From Selenomonas bovis DSM 23594 (GTDB lineage: Bacteria; Bacillota; Negativicutes; Selenomonadales; Selenomonadaceae), in NCBI RefSeq assembly GCF_000381005.1, contig NZ_KB908391.1, forward strand, positions 1 through 64,000: a stretch of 64,000 bases of DNA, given 5' to 3'. The position numbers were made by a program, and so were the translations under genes. Shown here in pieces: positions 8,411 to 16,670 of the stretch; the first letter of the stretch is position 1; every line of letters begins with the position of its first letter. The notes beneath the pieces are model-generated. The model was not told the DNA's origin. It saw only the letters and a program-made list of their open reading frames with translations, and ran no database searches.

Positions 8411-9835
8411 ATGGACTTTGATACGCTCAAATACAAGGTGCAGGAACTCGTGCGCCATATCACGGGGAAAAAGGATGAGGATGAAGAAGACGCAGATCGC
8501 GCGGAAGAAAAGCGCGGAGTGAAAGCCTTTTTCAGCCGGGTCATGGACAAGCTGCGTGGGAAGAAAGAAGAGGATGACACCGACACAGGAGAGACCAATG
8601 CCAAAGGAGAGCATAAGCAGTCCACCATCATCAACAGGAAATTCATAGGCTTTGCCATCATCGGCATGGTGCTTGTGAGCCTCCTTTCCTACAGCTACTT
8701 TGATGATTCCGCGGAAAAAGGAGCGCAGCTTCAGAAGCATGCACAGCAGCAGGCAGCGAATGAACCCGCGAACAAAGACAACAAGGTAAGCAACGATCCC
8801 TCCTACAAAGATCTTGCTGCCATCAATCAGAAGAATCAGCAAAGAGCCGGTGCGGCAAATGCGCAGAATCAGAATGGGAACCAGGAAAGGATGCAGGCGG
8901 TGCGCCAGCAAAGCGCGCCGCCGTCGGCGCCTGTTGTCATCCGGCCCGCTTCAGCGCCGACGGCGTCTGTCCCATCCATTTCCGCTCCTCGTGCAGCAGC
9001 GCTCCCGCCTGTAAATGTAAGCATGCCCGCGCAGCAGTCTGGAAAGAACGCAGAGAAGGGCGAAGCGGACAAGCTGGAGCAGCGCTATTCCTCCGCAATC
9101 GACTTCGCCCTTGGCAAGGGTGCTGCGACTAGCCAGGCACCCACAGCCAGTGCGGTAGCCGCTCCCGTAGCAGACGCCGCGCTGCCGAATGCGGATGTCT
9201 CCCCGCAAGGGACGAACGCGAACATGCTGCAGGTCGCATCGTTTTCTTCCTCCTCGACAAGTCCCTATGTCGTCCAGGCGGGCACGCTCATCCCTGCCAT
9301 GTTGTTCTCCGGCATCAATACAGATACGCCGGGACAAGTCATCGCGCAGACGAGCGCGGATGTCTACGACAGCCTCACGCAGACCAATCTTCTCATTCCC
9401 GCTGGCTCGCGTCTCATCGGCACTTACGAAAGCGGCAAGACGGTGGGAAGCGGCAGGATCAACGTCGTGTTCAGTACGGTCATCTTCCCTTCGGGAGAGG
9501 CGTTCGACATCGGCAGCAGCATTGTTGCCGTGGATGGCGGCGGCTACAATGGACTGGTCGGAAAGGTGCACCGCCATACGGGAAGGATGCTCGGCGCAGG
9601 CATGTTCTCCAGCGCGATCGCCGCCTTGGGCAGCCTAGCAAGCGGCAACACGAACTCCACGGATACCTACTCAGGCGGACAGCTTGCCATGCAGGGAGCG
9701 CTCGCGAACCTCATCCAGTCCACAGCAAACCTCTTCGGCAAGGGAAGCGATGTCCAACCGACGGTCACGATTGAGCCGGGGCATACCTTCCAGCTTTTTG
9801 TGGCGCAGCCGATCTCCTTCGGGACAAGCATGTGA
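8411..9835 (+). CDS. virB10: VirB10/TrbI-like T4SS energy-transducing core protein
   Basis: A 474-residue protein after an AAGGAGGCC ribosome binding site. It has a charged cytoplasmic N-terminus, one membrane helix at about residues 77-96, a long Gln/Ala/Pro/Ser-rich periplasmic region, and the TrbI beta-barrel domain from about 285 (VVQAGTLIPAMLFSGINTD, LLIPAGSRLIGTY and a final HTFQLFVAQPI). VirB10 spans both membranes and links the ATPases to the outer-membrane pore. All family landmarks are present. Confidence 0.94.
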   Translation: MDFDTLKYKVQELVRHITGKKDEDEEDADRAEEKRGVKAFFSRVMDKLRGKKEEDDTDTGETNAKGEHKQSTIINRKFIGFAIIGMVLVSLLSYSYFDDSAEKGAQLQKHAQQQAANEPANKDNKVSNDPSYKDLAAINQKNQQRAGAANAQNQNGNQERMQAVRQQSAPPSAPVVIRPASAPTASVPSISAPRAAALPPVNVSMPAQQSGKNAEKGEADKLEQRYSSAIDFALGKGAATSQAPTASAVAAPVADAALPNADVSPQGTNANMLQVASFSSSSTSPYVVQAGTLIPAMLFSGINTDTPGQVIAQTSADVYDSLTQTNLLIPAGSRLIGTYESGKTVGSGRINVVFSTVIFPSGEAFDIGSSIVAVDGGGYNGLVGKVHRHTGRMLGAGMFSSAIAALGSLASGNTNSTDTYSGGQLAMQGALANLIQSTANLFGKGSDVQPTVTIEPGHTFQLFVAQPISFGTSM

Positions 9836-9849
9836 TAAGTGACACAGGG

Positions 9850-9871
9850 GGCGCGGCATGGCCGCGCCTTT
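9850..9871 (+). promoter_or_regulatory. GC-rich hairpin between virB10 and virD4
   Basis: GGCGCGGC and GCCGCGCC form a perfect 8-bp stem with a 3-base ATG loop followed by TTT. It resembles a weak or partial intrinsic terminator, or an mRNA stability element, that would set virD4 expression below that of the channel genes. An in-frame ATG inside the loop argues that the true virD4 start is downstream at 9891. Confidence 0.55.
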
Positions 9872-9890
9872 GTGCCGGAAAGGACAGTTT

Positions 9891-12422
9891 ATGCAGGACA
9901 TACCAGAAAAACAGCGTCCGTACTTCATCGGCGGCTGCATCGCCATCATGCTCCTCATGCACCTTCTCGGGCATTGGGCGACCGTCCAGTATATCGCGGC
10001 GCAATACAATTACACACTGGAGCTTCCCGGCCATATCTACGGCCATATCTGGCATCCCATGGCATTGTCGATGTGGAAGAGCAACGCCGACGTCATACAG
10101 TATATCGGAATCCCAATCCGCCGCAGTTTCTGGATCACCTGGCTTTTTTACGGTGCGGGCATCTTCATCTGTTACCAGATCTTCCAGGTCATGAGACGCC
10201 TGACGAGCCACGGAACAGCGGGCTGGGCGAAGAACAAGGACATCAAGAAGGCGGGTCTCTCGGCGCCATCAGGCTTCGTCGTCGGGCGCAATCCCTTCAC
10301 CAAGAAGCTCCTGCTCCACGACGGGCCGGAGCATATTCTCCTGGTCGCGCCGACGCGATCGGGCAAGGGCGTCTGTAACATGGTGCCGACAGGCCTCCTC
10401 TGGCCGCACAGCATCTTCCTCTTCGATCCGAAAGGAGAGCTCTGGGAATTCACAGCGACGCACAGACAGAAAGCCCTCGGGCAGAAGGTCATGAAATTCG
10501 AGCCGCTCTGCAAGGACGATTCTGCCGCGAAGTGGAATCCCTTCGCCGAAATCGATTTCCAGTCCTTCGAGGAGCTCACCGATGTTTCCACCATCTCCGA
10601 GATGATGATCAAGACTGGCGGCGAATCCAAGGACCCATTCTGGGAAAACTCCGCCGTCGCGCTTGTAAACGGCGTCATCCTGCATCTCTTGTACAAACAC
10701 CATCAGGAAAACAGACTGCTGCCCTGCCCGTCGGATGTGATGACGCTCCTATCCTCTCCGACGATGAGCACGGCGCAGCTTTTCGCGACGATGAAGATGT
10801 ATCCGCACATCTCAAAAGAAGAATTTCTTGAAATCGATGGCCGAACGAACATCCTGAAAAAAATCTATGGTGAATACATCGAGAACTTTGAGCCATTCCG
10901 CAAATACGCGGCAGAGCACAGGGATCAGCTCTCCCTATTGGAAACGCGGTTCAAGGAAAATGAGAAGCAGGGGATGCTCTATGCGGAAGCCTTGAAGGAA
11001 GGGCGCGAGGATGTCCCGCCGCCGAAGAGTAACCTCGAAGTCCTCCAGGAAACGATACGCGAGCTGGAAAACGCGGCGGAAGGGAAATATACGTTCAACT
11101 TCAGCATGCCGGATCTCACGGGCAAGAGCGAGAAGCAGCAGATCGAAGCGGCGGTCAACGCGCACATCGAGACCATCGGGCCCTGGTTCCTCCTGCTCGT
11201 GCATCCGAAAGTCGCAGAAGCGGCTGCAGCCATCTACAACGGCGCGAAGGAGACGAGCGCGTCCATCATCCAGACCGCGCAGACCGCGATGCACGTCTAC
11301 CAAGACCCGCTCATCCGCAAGAATACCGCCGTTTCCGACTTCACGCTCCGCGACCTGCTCGATCCGAAGCAGGAAGTCTCGCTCTATCTTGTACTTCAGC
11401 CGAATGACATCGACAAGCTCCGGCCCATCCTCCGCCTCTTCGTCAATACGATGCTCTCGAAGCTCGTCCGCGACATGGAGTTCGGAGAAGCGGGAAAAGA
11501 CGGGAAAGCAGGGACGAAGAAAAAGAAGCAGCGCCTGCTCCTCATGCTCGACGAGTTCCCACAGCTCGGGAAGCTGGAATCCATCGAGAAGTCCCTCGCC
11601 ATCTGCGCCGGATACGGCGTGAAGATCTGTATCGTCGCGCAGAGCATGGGACAGCTCAACAAAATCTACACGAAGGACAATGCCATTCCCGGCAACTGCC
11701 ATGTGCAGATCTACTTCACGCCGACACTGGAGGACGGCGGCGGTACCGCCAAGACGCTCTCCGAAACGCTCGGTGAGAAAACCATCCACTCCTTTTCCAC
11801 ATCGACGAGTGGCGAGATGTTCAAGAGCTCGACCTCGACCTCTAACATGGCGCGGAAGCTCATGACGCCTGACGAGGTTCGCCGCATGTCGAGCGAGAAG
11901 GAACTCGTCTTCGTCGCGGGCCATCGCCCAATTTACAGCGACAAGATTCGTTATTACAAGGAAAAGCAGTTCATGGAGAAGATTTCTCCGCCGCCGCTCT
12001 ATTCCGATACCGCGACGGCCATCAAAAGCTATGCGGATCTCTTCAAGATCCACGCAGCAGAACGCAGGAAGATTGAAGAAAAGCGCCTTGCGGTCGAAAA
12101 GGCCCGGCAGGCAGAGGAAGGAAACTCAGCTGGAAAAGCGAAAGGAGAGATGCCGCATGAAGAACGTGTTCAGCGGGAAGAAATCGCCGCTCAAGAATCT
12201 CAAGAGCAAGCTGGGCAGAAAAGCCGTCACGATACAGGAAATCAGGAAGCTCCGTCCTCCGAAAGTGAGGAAGCGCTCGTAAAGCCAGGCGCGTCGATGA
12301 AGGATCCGGCGCTGCGCAGCCTCGCGCTTCGGATCGCGGAAGAGACCGTCCGGCAGGAACGCGTGCAGGCGGACATGGAGCGGAAAATAGTGCAGCCGCA
12401 GACAGGAAAGGAGAGTGCGTGA
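9891..12422 (+). CDS. virD4: VirD4/TraG-type type IV coupling protein
   Basis: An 843-residue coupling ATPase that would recruit the relaxosome to the channel. Two N-terminal membrane helices (about residues 11-30 and 80-100) precede Walker A APTRSGKGV (about 153-161) and Walker B LLLMLDEFPQLG (about 545). The region AQSMGQLNKIY and the RPI-rich TraG C-terminus are also present. Between about 285 and 430 there is an extended charged insertion not typical of compact TraG. The C-terminal tail after about 720 is highly charged and probably a substrate-binding or coiled region. The ATG at 9891 follows GGAAAGGAC; a start at 9858 would lie inside a hairpin. Confidence 0.93.
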   Translation: MQDIPEKQRPYFIGGCIAIMLLMHLLGHWATVQYIAAQYNYTLELPGHIYGHIWHPMALSMWKSNADVIQYIGIPIRRSFWITWLFYGAGIFICYQIFQVMRRLTSHGTAGWAKNKDIKKAGLSAPSGFVVGRNPFTKKLLLHDGPEHILLVAPTRSGKGVCNMVPTGLLWPHSIFLFDPKGELWEFTATHRQKALGQKVMKFEPLCKDDSAAKWNPFAEIDFQSFEELTDVSTISEMMIKTGGESKDPFWENSAVALVNGVILHLLYKHHQENRLLPCPSDVMTLLSSPTMSTAQLFATMKMYPHISKEEFLEIDGRTNILKKIYGEYIENFEPFRKYAAEHRDQLSLLETRFKENEKQGMLYAEALKEGREDVPPPKSNLEVLQETIRELENAAEGKYTFNFSMPDLTGKSEKQQIEAAVNAHIETIGPWFLLLVHPKVAEAAAAIYNGAKETSASIIQTAQTAMHVYQDPLIRKNTAVSDFTLRDLLDPKQEVSLYLVLQPNDIDKLRPILRLFVNTMLSKLVRDMEFGEAGKDGKAGTKKKKQRLLLMLDEFPQLGKLESIEKSLAICAGYGVKICIVAQSMGQLNKIYTKDNAIPGNCHVQIYFTPTLEDGGGTAKTLSETLGEKTIHSFSTSTSGEMFKSSTSTSNMARKLMTPDEVRRMSSEKELVFVAGHRPIYSDKIRYYKEKQFMEKISPPPLYSDTATAIKSYADLFKIHAAERRKIEEKRLAVEKARQAEEGNSAGKAKGEMPHEERVQREEIAAQESQEQAGQKSRHDTGNQEAPSSESEEALVKPGASMKDPALRSLALRIAEETVRQERVQADMERKIVQPQTGKESA

Positions 12423-13441
12423 TGCAGACAGAACGAGAAAGAAGTCTGGAGGAGAGACCGTCGCACGAAGTCGTCCGGGAACGGCTTATCAGCGTTCTGG
12501 AGATGAGCCTTGGTAGCGACATCATGCGCTACATGCACATGGACAACGTGACAGAGGTCATGGTGAATCCGGACGGAAAGCTCTGGCTGGACATGGAGGG
12601 AAAGGGCTTTGTCTATACCGGGATCACTATGCCGGAGGATGCGACGAAGCGCATCATCTACTCCGTCGCGGATCTTTCCGGGCAGGTCATCGACATGAAG
12701 CAGAACCCATCACTCCAGGCCGACATCCCCGCCTCGCGCCTCTTTACGAACTGCCGTTTTCAGGCAGAGTTGCCGCCGATTGTCACAGGGCCGTCCTTCA
12801 ATATCCGCAAGCACAGCAAGACCGTCTACACCCTGGACGATTACGTCGAACAGGGCTCCATGACAAAGAGCCAGTGCGCTGTCATCAGGGACGCCATCCT
12901 CCATCATAAGAACATCATTGCGGCAGGTGGCACGGCTTCCGGCAAGACGACGCTTCTAAACGCCATCCTCGCGGAAATCTCCAAGCTCGATGAACGCATT
13001 GTCACGATCGAGGACACGAAAGAACTCAAATGCACCGCGCAGAACAAGACGGCGCTCACGACACAAGAGCACGTCGGCATGGATGATCTCCTGCGCATGA
13101 CGCTCCGCCTGTCGCCGAACCGCATCGTCGTGGGCGAGGTACGAGGGAAAGAGGCGCTAACACTCATCGATGCCTGGAGCACCGGACACCGCGGCGGCTG
13201 CTCGACCGTCCACAGCGACAGCGCGCTGGAGACGCTGTTCCGCCTGGAAAACATGATTGCCCGCGTCTCCGTCACGCCGCAGCAGGCCTCCATTGCGCGC
13301 GCCATCAACGTCATCGTCTACATCGCGAAGCGCGCTGCACGGCGCCGCATCGAGGAAGTCATTGCCGTCGATACCTGGGACAGCAAGGCCGGAGAATACA
13401 TCACGCATCGCCTGGACGATCCGGAAGAACTGACGGAGTGA
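12422..13441 (+). CDS. virB11: VirB11/TrbB-type traffic ATPase
   Basis: A 339-residue hexameric secretion ATPase. Walker A GGTASGKTT is at about residues 169-177, the Asp box and Walker B lie around RIVVGEVRG, and the His box is GHRGGCSTVHSDS. It powers pilus assembly and substrate handover together with VirB4 and VirD4. The ATG at 12422 lies on the virD4 stop and follows AAAGGAGAG; a GTG three bases earlier is possible. Size and motifs are standard for TrbB. Confidence 0.94.
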   Translation: MQTERERSLEERPSHEVVRERLISVLEMSLGSDIMRYMHMDNVTEVMVNPDGKLWLDMEGKGFVYTGITMPEDATKRIIYSVADLSGQVIDMKQNPSLQADIPASRLFTNCRFQAELPPIVTGPSFNIRKHSKTVYTLDDYVEQGSMTKSQCAVIRDAILHHKNIIAAGGTASGKTTLLNAILAEISKLDERIVTIEDTKELKCTAQNKTALTTQEHVGMDDLLRMTLRLSPNRIVVGEVRGKEALTLIDAWSTGHRGGCSTVHSDSALETLFRLENMIARVSVTPQQASIARAINVIVYIAKRAARRRIEEVIAVDTWDSKAGEYITHRLDDPEELTE

Positions 13442-13459
13442 CGCGCCGTATGATATACT
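13430..13459 (+). promoter_or_regulatory. probable internal promoter for the kinase pair
   Basis: CTGACG (13430-13435) and TATACT (13454-13459) are separated by 18 bp, overlapping the end of virB11 and 18 bases before the start at 13477. This would give the following two genes expression independent of operon 1. Confidence 0.5.
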
Positions 13460-13476
13460 GGAGTAAACGGAGGTGT

Positions 13477-13695
13477 ATGACCTTGGAACGACCATTTGAT
13501 CCGAAAAAATATACCGATTTCCTTCCGGAATACATGGAACAGGCATATGAAGCACTGGAAAAAAATGACAAGCTCCATTACGCTCTGGCAGTCATCAACA
13601 TCGCGGGAGAAGTCAAATATTTAGTGAAAAGCGAAGAGCTCGATCCAGAAGAGGGCGAGCGCATCAAGGAATACTTTTGGGGGCAGGTGGAATGA
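13477..13695 (+). CDS. small partner of the HipA/CtkA-like kinase
   Basis: A 72-residue acidic protein beginning at the ATG that follows a strong GGAGGTGT ribosome binding site. The longer upstream frame lacks one. The sequence (a Tyr/Phe-rich N-terminus, then EQAYEALEKNDKLHYALAVI and an acidic tail) shows no clear HTH. Its stop overlaps the start of the downstream kinase gene, so the two are translationally coupled. It may be an antitoxin or chaperone-like partner, as small upstream genes are for some HipA-domain kinases. That role is inferred from arrangement only. Confidence 0.65.
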   Translation: MTLERPFDPKKYTDFLPEYMEQAYEALEKNDKLHYALAVINIAGEVKYLVKSEELDPEEGERIKEYFWGQVE

Positions 13696-14609
13696 TTAAT
13701 TTCAACAATGAGAAAGAGATTCCAAATACATTTTTTGGCGGTTCGGAGCAAAAGCGGGCCTATGAGATCGACGGAAAAATCTATATGGTGAAGTTTCCCG
13801 ATCCTGTCAGGCAGAAGAAAAATGGCTTGAGCTATATGAACAACCAGTTTTCCGAGTACATCGGCTGCCATATTTTCCGCGCGCTGGGCATTCCTGCACA
13901 AAACACCTTCCTGGGCGATTACCAGACGGAGACAGGGAAACGGAAGATTGTTGTTGCTTGTGAAAATTTTTGTACGGATGGATACTCTCTGATGGAATTC
14001 AGCAAGCTCGCCAGAGCAGTTGCCAGCAGTAACGACAAGTTTCCGCGCGAATTGGGATTTGTCATGAAGACCATCGATGACATGACGTTCGGGACAACGA
14101 CGGACAAAGAATCCTTCAAGGCGCAATTCTGGGATATGTTCGTTGCAGATACCTTGATTGGCAACGACGACAGACATCTTGACAACTGGGGCTTCCTTGT
14201 CAAGGGAAATCATATTCGCTTTGCGCCTGTCTATGACTGCGGTTCCGCTTTGACCCCGCTCATGGAAGATGAGAAGATGGCTGCCATCCTGAAGGATGAA
14301 ACGGCCTTCATCAACCAAGAATACAATGTTAAATCCGCATATCGTTATCAGGGGAAGCGCTTGTTCTACCACGAGATCTATAAAAATCCTCCGCAGGGGC
14401 TGAAAGAAGCCATCTTGCGCATCGTTCCCAGAATAGATGTACGTTTCCTGACAACTGCAATCGTAGAGACGACGCCGGAAATGTCGAACATCAGGAAAAC
14501 GTATCTCGCGAAGGCATTGGATATTCGATCGCAGCGCATCCTCATCCCCGCATGGAAACGCGCGAGAAAAGAGATGTCGCTTTCCCTAGAAGAGGGAAGG
14601 AGCCGGTGA
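13692..14609 (+). CDS. HipA/CtkA-like Ser/Thr kinase
   Basis: A 305-residue stand-alone HipA-fold kinase resembling the CtkA group rather than full HipA. Residues about 20-35 carry the strand and lysine of the N-lobe (YEIDGKIYMVKF). The catalytic loop is IGNDDRHLDNWG (about 153-164) and the metal-binding DFG equivalent is YDCGSAL (about 180). HipA kinases phosphorylate translation factors and can arrest growth. It starts on the stop of its small partner, has a promoter of its own, and ends at a strong terminator, so it looks like cargo added to the end of transfer operon 1. Confidence 0.8.
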   Translation: MINFNNEKEIPNTFFGGSEQKRAYEIDGKIYMVKFPDPVRQKKNGLSYMNNQFSEYIGCHIFRALGIPAQNTFLGDYQTETGKRKIVVACENFCTDGYSLMEFSKLARAVASSNDKFPRELGFVMKTIDDMTFGTTTDKESFKAQFWDMFVADTLIGNDDRHLDNWGFLVKGNHIRFAPVYDCGSALTPLMEDEKMAAILKDETAFINQEYNVKSAYRYQGKRLFYHEIYKNPPQGLKEAILRIVPRIDVRFLTTAIVETTPEMSNIRKTYLAKALDIRSQRILIPAWKRARKEMSLSLEEGRSR

Positions 14610-14651
14610 AGCAGATAACCTAAAAATGAATCATCCTTTCAGAACGGACAA

Positions 14652-14685
14652 AGCACCTTATTTCATGGAAATAGGGTGCTTTTTG
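14652..14685 (+). terminator. intrinsic terminator of transfer operon 1
   Basis: AGCACCTTATTTC pairs with GAAATAGGGTGCT (one T-G wobble) around an ATG loop and is followed by TTTTT. It separates operon 1 from promoter copy 2. Confidence 0.85.
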
Positions 14686-14718
14686 TGTATATCTGCTGGA
14701 CAAAAAATTTCCCTTTCC

Positions 14719-14760
14719 TGCAAAAGTCCGCAGTTTTTCAACTTTGCACTGTTTTACAAT
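14719..14760 (+). promoter_or_regulatory. 42-bp transfer-operon promoter/operator, copy 2
   Basis: Differs from copy 1 at a single base (ACTTTGCACTG instead of ACTTTGCAGTG) and ends in the same TACAAT -10. A GGGAGG-GCAT-CCTCCC hairpin lies in the leader at 14769-14784. It drives the virB2-virB6 operon. Confidence 0.72.
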
Positions 14761-14821
14761 AAGGAAATGGGAGGGCATCCTCCCGGATGATTCATTGCTT
14801 CAAACGAAAGGAGAAATCACT

Positions 14822-15247
14822 ATGCGTATCAAGATGAAACTCACGGCCCTGGTCAACCGGAAGCTCGGCGAGGTGAAAAGCGTCAAGAAGGAGGATCTGC
14901 TCCAGTTCGGTAAGAACTGCCTGCCGATGCTATTCACTATCGGCTTCTTCCTCATCACGAATGACGCGTCGGCGCAGACGACATCGACAGCTGGTAATGT
15001 AGGGATTACGCCGCTCCAGAAGCCGCTTCAGGTCATCACGGATGCCCTCACTGGGCCGATCCCGATCCTCGTCACTGGCGGTGGCATCGCGCTCGGCGGC
15101 ATGAGCTGGGCGATGGGCTGGGAACAGCAGGCCATGATGCGTGGCGTCAAGGTCGCCGGCGGCGGCGCCATTGCGATGGGAGCCGGTCAGTTTCTTGAAT
15201 CGACGCTGTCGGACAGTGCAACGCTGGCGGCAGGATTGTTGTTCTGA
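14822..15247 (+). CDS. virB2: VirB2/TrbC-like conjugative pilin
   Basis: A 141-residue prepilin after AAAGGAGAAATCAC. A long basic N-terminal extension leads into a hydrophobic signal (about residues 40-52) with a likely cleavage after NDASA. The mature part has two hydrophobic helices (about residues 80-95 and 105-125) separated by a short basic loop, the VirB2/TrbC pattern. The TraF-like peptidase at 4819 could process it. It is the first gene behind promoter copy 2, as expected for the most abundant structural subunit. Confidence 0.88.
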   Translation: MRIKMKLTALVNRKLGEVKSVKKEDLLQFGKNCLPMLFTIGFFLITNDASAQTTSTAGNVGITPLQKPLQVITDALTGPIPILVTGGGIALGGMSWAMGWEQQAMMRGVKVAGGGAIAMGAGQFLESTLSDSATLAAGLLF

Positions 15248-15253
15248 GGTGAC

Positions 15254-15538
15254 ATGATGGATGATAAGCGTGATTTGCAGGAAATCACCTGGACACACCT
15301 GCCCATCTACCGCTCGCTTACGGAGTACATCCTGTTCATGAACGTGCCGCGGAAGTTCCTCATGTACAATTTCAGCATCGCTGGCTTCGTGCTCCTGTGC
15401 TTTGGCCTGAAATACTGGCCTATCCTCGTCATGAATGTCCTGGCGCATTTCCTCGTCCGGTACTTCTCGCTGGAGGATGCGCAGTTTTTTGACTGCTTCA
15501 ATGCGTATTGGAGCAAGAAGGATTACTACTCGGTCTGA
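15254..15538 (+). CDS. virB3: VirB3/TrbD-like inner-membrane T4SS protein
   Basis: A 94-residue protein with an N-terminal amphipathic stretch (LPIYRSLTEYILFMNVPRKF) and two closely spaced membrane helices (about residues 38-70). This is the VirB3/TrbD signature and it sits between virB2 and virB4 as in nearly all T4SS operons. It has a GAGGTGAC ribosome binding site. The C-terminus is aromatic and polar. Confidence 0.88.
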   Translation: MMDDKRDLQEITWTHLPIYRSLTEYILFMNVPRKFLMYNFSIAGFVLLCFGLKYWPILVMNVLAHFLVRYFSLEDAQFFDCFNAYWSKKDYYSV

Positions 15539-15559
15539 CTGCGGAAAGGAAGTGAGAGC

Positions 15560-16669
15560 ATGGCAGAAGAACGGTTCGTGGAGGAGGAGAAACCGTCCTG
15601 GCGGGAGTACCGGCTTGACAACAAGGACATCTGGGACTGGATTGCCTGGGAGGCCTTCACTCATGAAAGCGTCCTGCGCAATAAGGATGACAGCGTGCTG
15701 GGCGTCATCCGCTACGAACCCTGCGCGGGCAGCCTCGAAGGCGCGTGGAGTACGCTTCCTGGCTTTGCCCGCGGCTGGGTCATGAACATCGAGGAGCAGC
15801 ACACGAGCAGGGGGACGGCGGCATATCTCGTCCTCACCTGGAACCCCTTCAAGAACATGAAAGGAGAGGTCACGAATACGCTGGAGCGGGGGAAGACGGT
15901 CGCCATCGACGGGATGGAGGCATACCTCTATGAAAAGTTGGTATCCTTCCGCGATGCCTTTCCGGATGCCGCGCACGCGCATATCCTCCGCTATCAGGAA
16001 ATCGTCGATTACCTCGTCTTCACACTCGCGCATGGCCGGTACCAAGTGACGATGCCAGCGATTCCCGTCGATCTCGATTATGCGCTTTCCAGGGACTTCG
16101 ATGCGGACTTTTCCGCGAATCGGATCACGTTCGGGGAGGAAACGTTCCTCGTTCTGACGCTCCCGGATTTTATCGGTTCGCGAAGCGCGACACTCAGGCG
16201 GCTCATCGATGCTTTTGTGAAGAATGACATTCCCTGCCGCCATGTGCAGCGCCTCCTCTTTTTCAGCCCAGACGAGGTGAAAAAGGAGCGCGGCAAGCGA
16301 TCCCGCATGAGACTCTGGTGTCCCTCGCGGCATTACATCAAAGAACTCATCGAGGAGCCGATGAACGGGAATTTCTACGGGTATTACAACAATACTTTTG
16401 TCGCCCTGGTGCCGACCGCTGCGTATGAAAAATGCGAGGCGTACCTGCGGAAGCTGTTCGAGGAAGCGGAAGAGTTCTATCTTCTTGAAAACTTCAATGC
16501 CAAGCAACGCTGGTGGGGCACGATTCCGGCCCATTTTCGGGCAGGGATCGTGCCGCCAGCCTATGGCTTTTCACGGCTTGAGGATCTTCTGTACCTGAGC
16601 GAAGCGGCGAAGGGCAGGGAGAGGGAGCTGCTGCTCTCCATCGAGGAGGAAGAGCAAAAGGAGGGATGA
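15560..16669 (+). CDS. ATPase-less VirB4 N-domain paralogue
   Basis: A 369-residue protein directly before virB4. Its opening (DIWDWIAWEAFTHESVLRNK, then VLGVIRYEPCAGS) and its end (TFVALVPTAAYEKCEAYLRK, then WWGTIPAHFRAG) match the N-terminal module of VirB4/TrbE. It stops where the Walker A domain would begin. No P-loop is present. VirB4 N-domains contact VirB3 and VirB8, so this may be a structural subunit that pairs with full VirB4. It is complete, with its own AAAGGAAGTG ribosome binding site and no sign of a frameshift. Confidence 0.75.
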   Translation: MAEERFVEEEKPSWREYRLDNKDIWDWIAWEAFTHESVLRNKDDSVLGVIRYEPCAGSLEGAWSTLPGFARGWVMNIEEQHTSRGTAAYLVLTWNPFKNMKGEVTNTLERGKTVAIDGMEAYLYEKLVSFRDAFPDAAHAHILRYQEIVDYLVFTLAHGRYQVTMPAIPVDLDYALSRDFDADFSANRITFGEETFLVLTLPDFIGSRSATLRRLIDAFVKNDIPCRHVQRLLFFSPDEVKKERGKRSRMRLWCPSRHYIKELIEEPMNGNFYGYYNNTFVALVPTAAYEKCEAYLRKLFEEAEEFYLLENFNAKQRWWGTIPAHFRAGIVPPAYGFSRLEDLLYLSEAAKGRERELLLSIEEEEQKEG

Positions 16670-16670
16670 G

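Noticed and set aside
10935-12053. A 372-codon minus-strand frame opposite virD4
   Set aside because: Same shadow effect; virD4 motifs on the plus strand are unequivocal.
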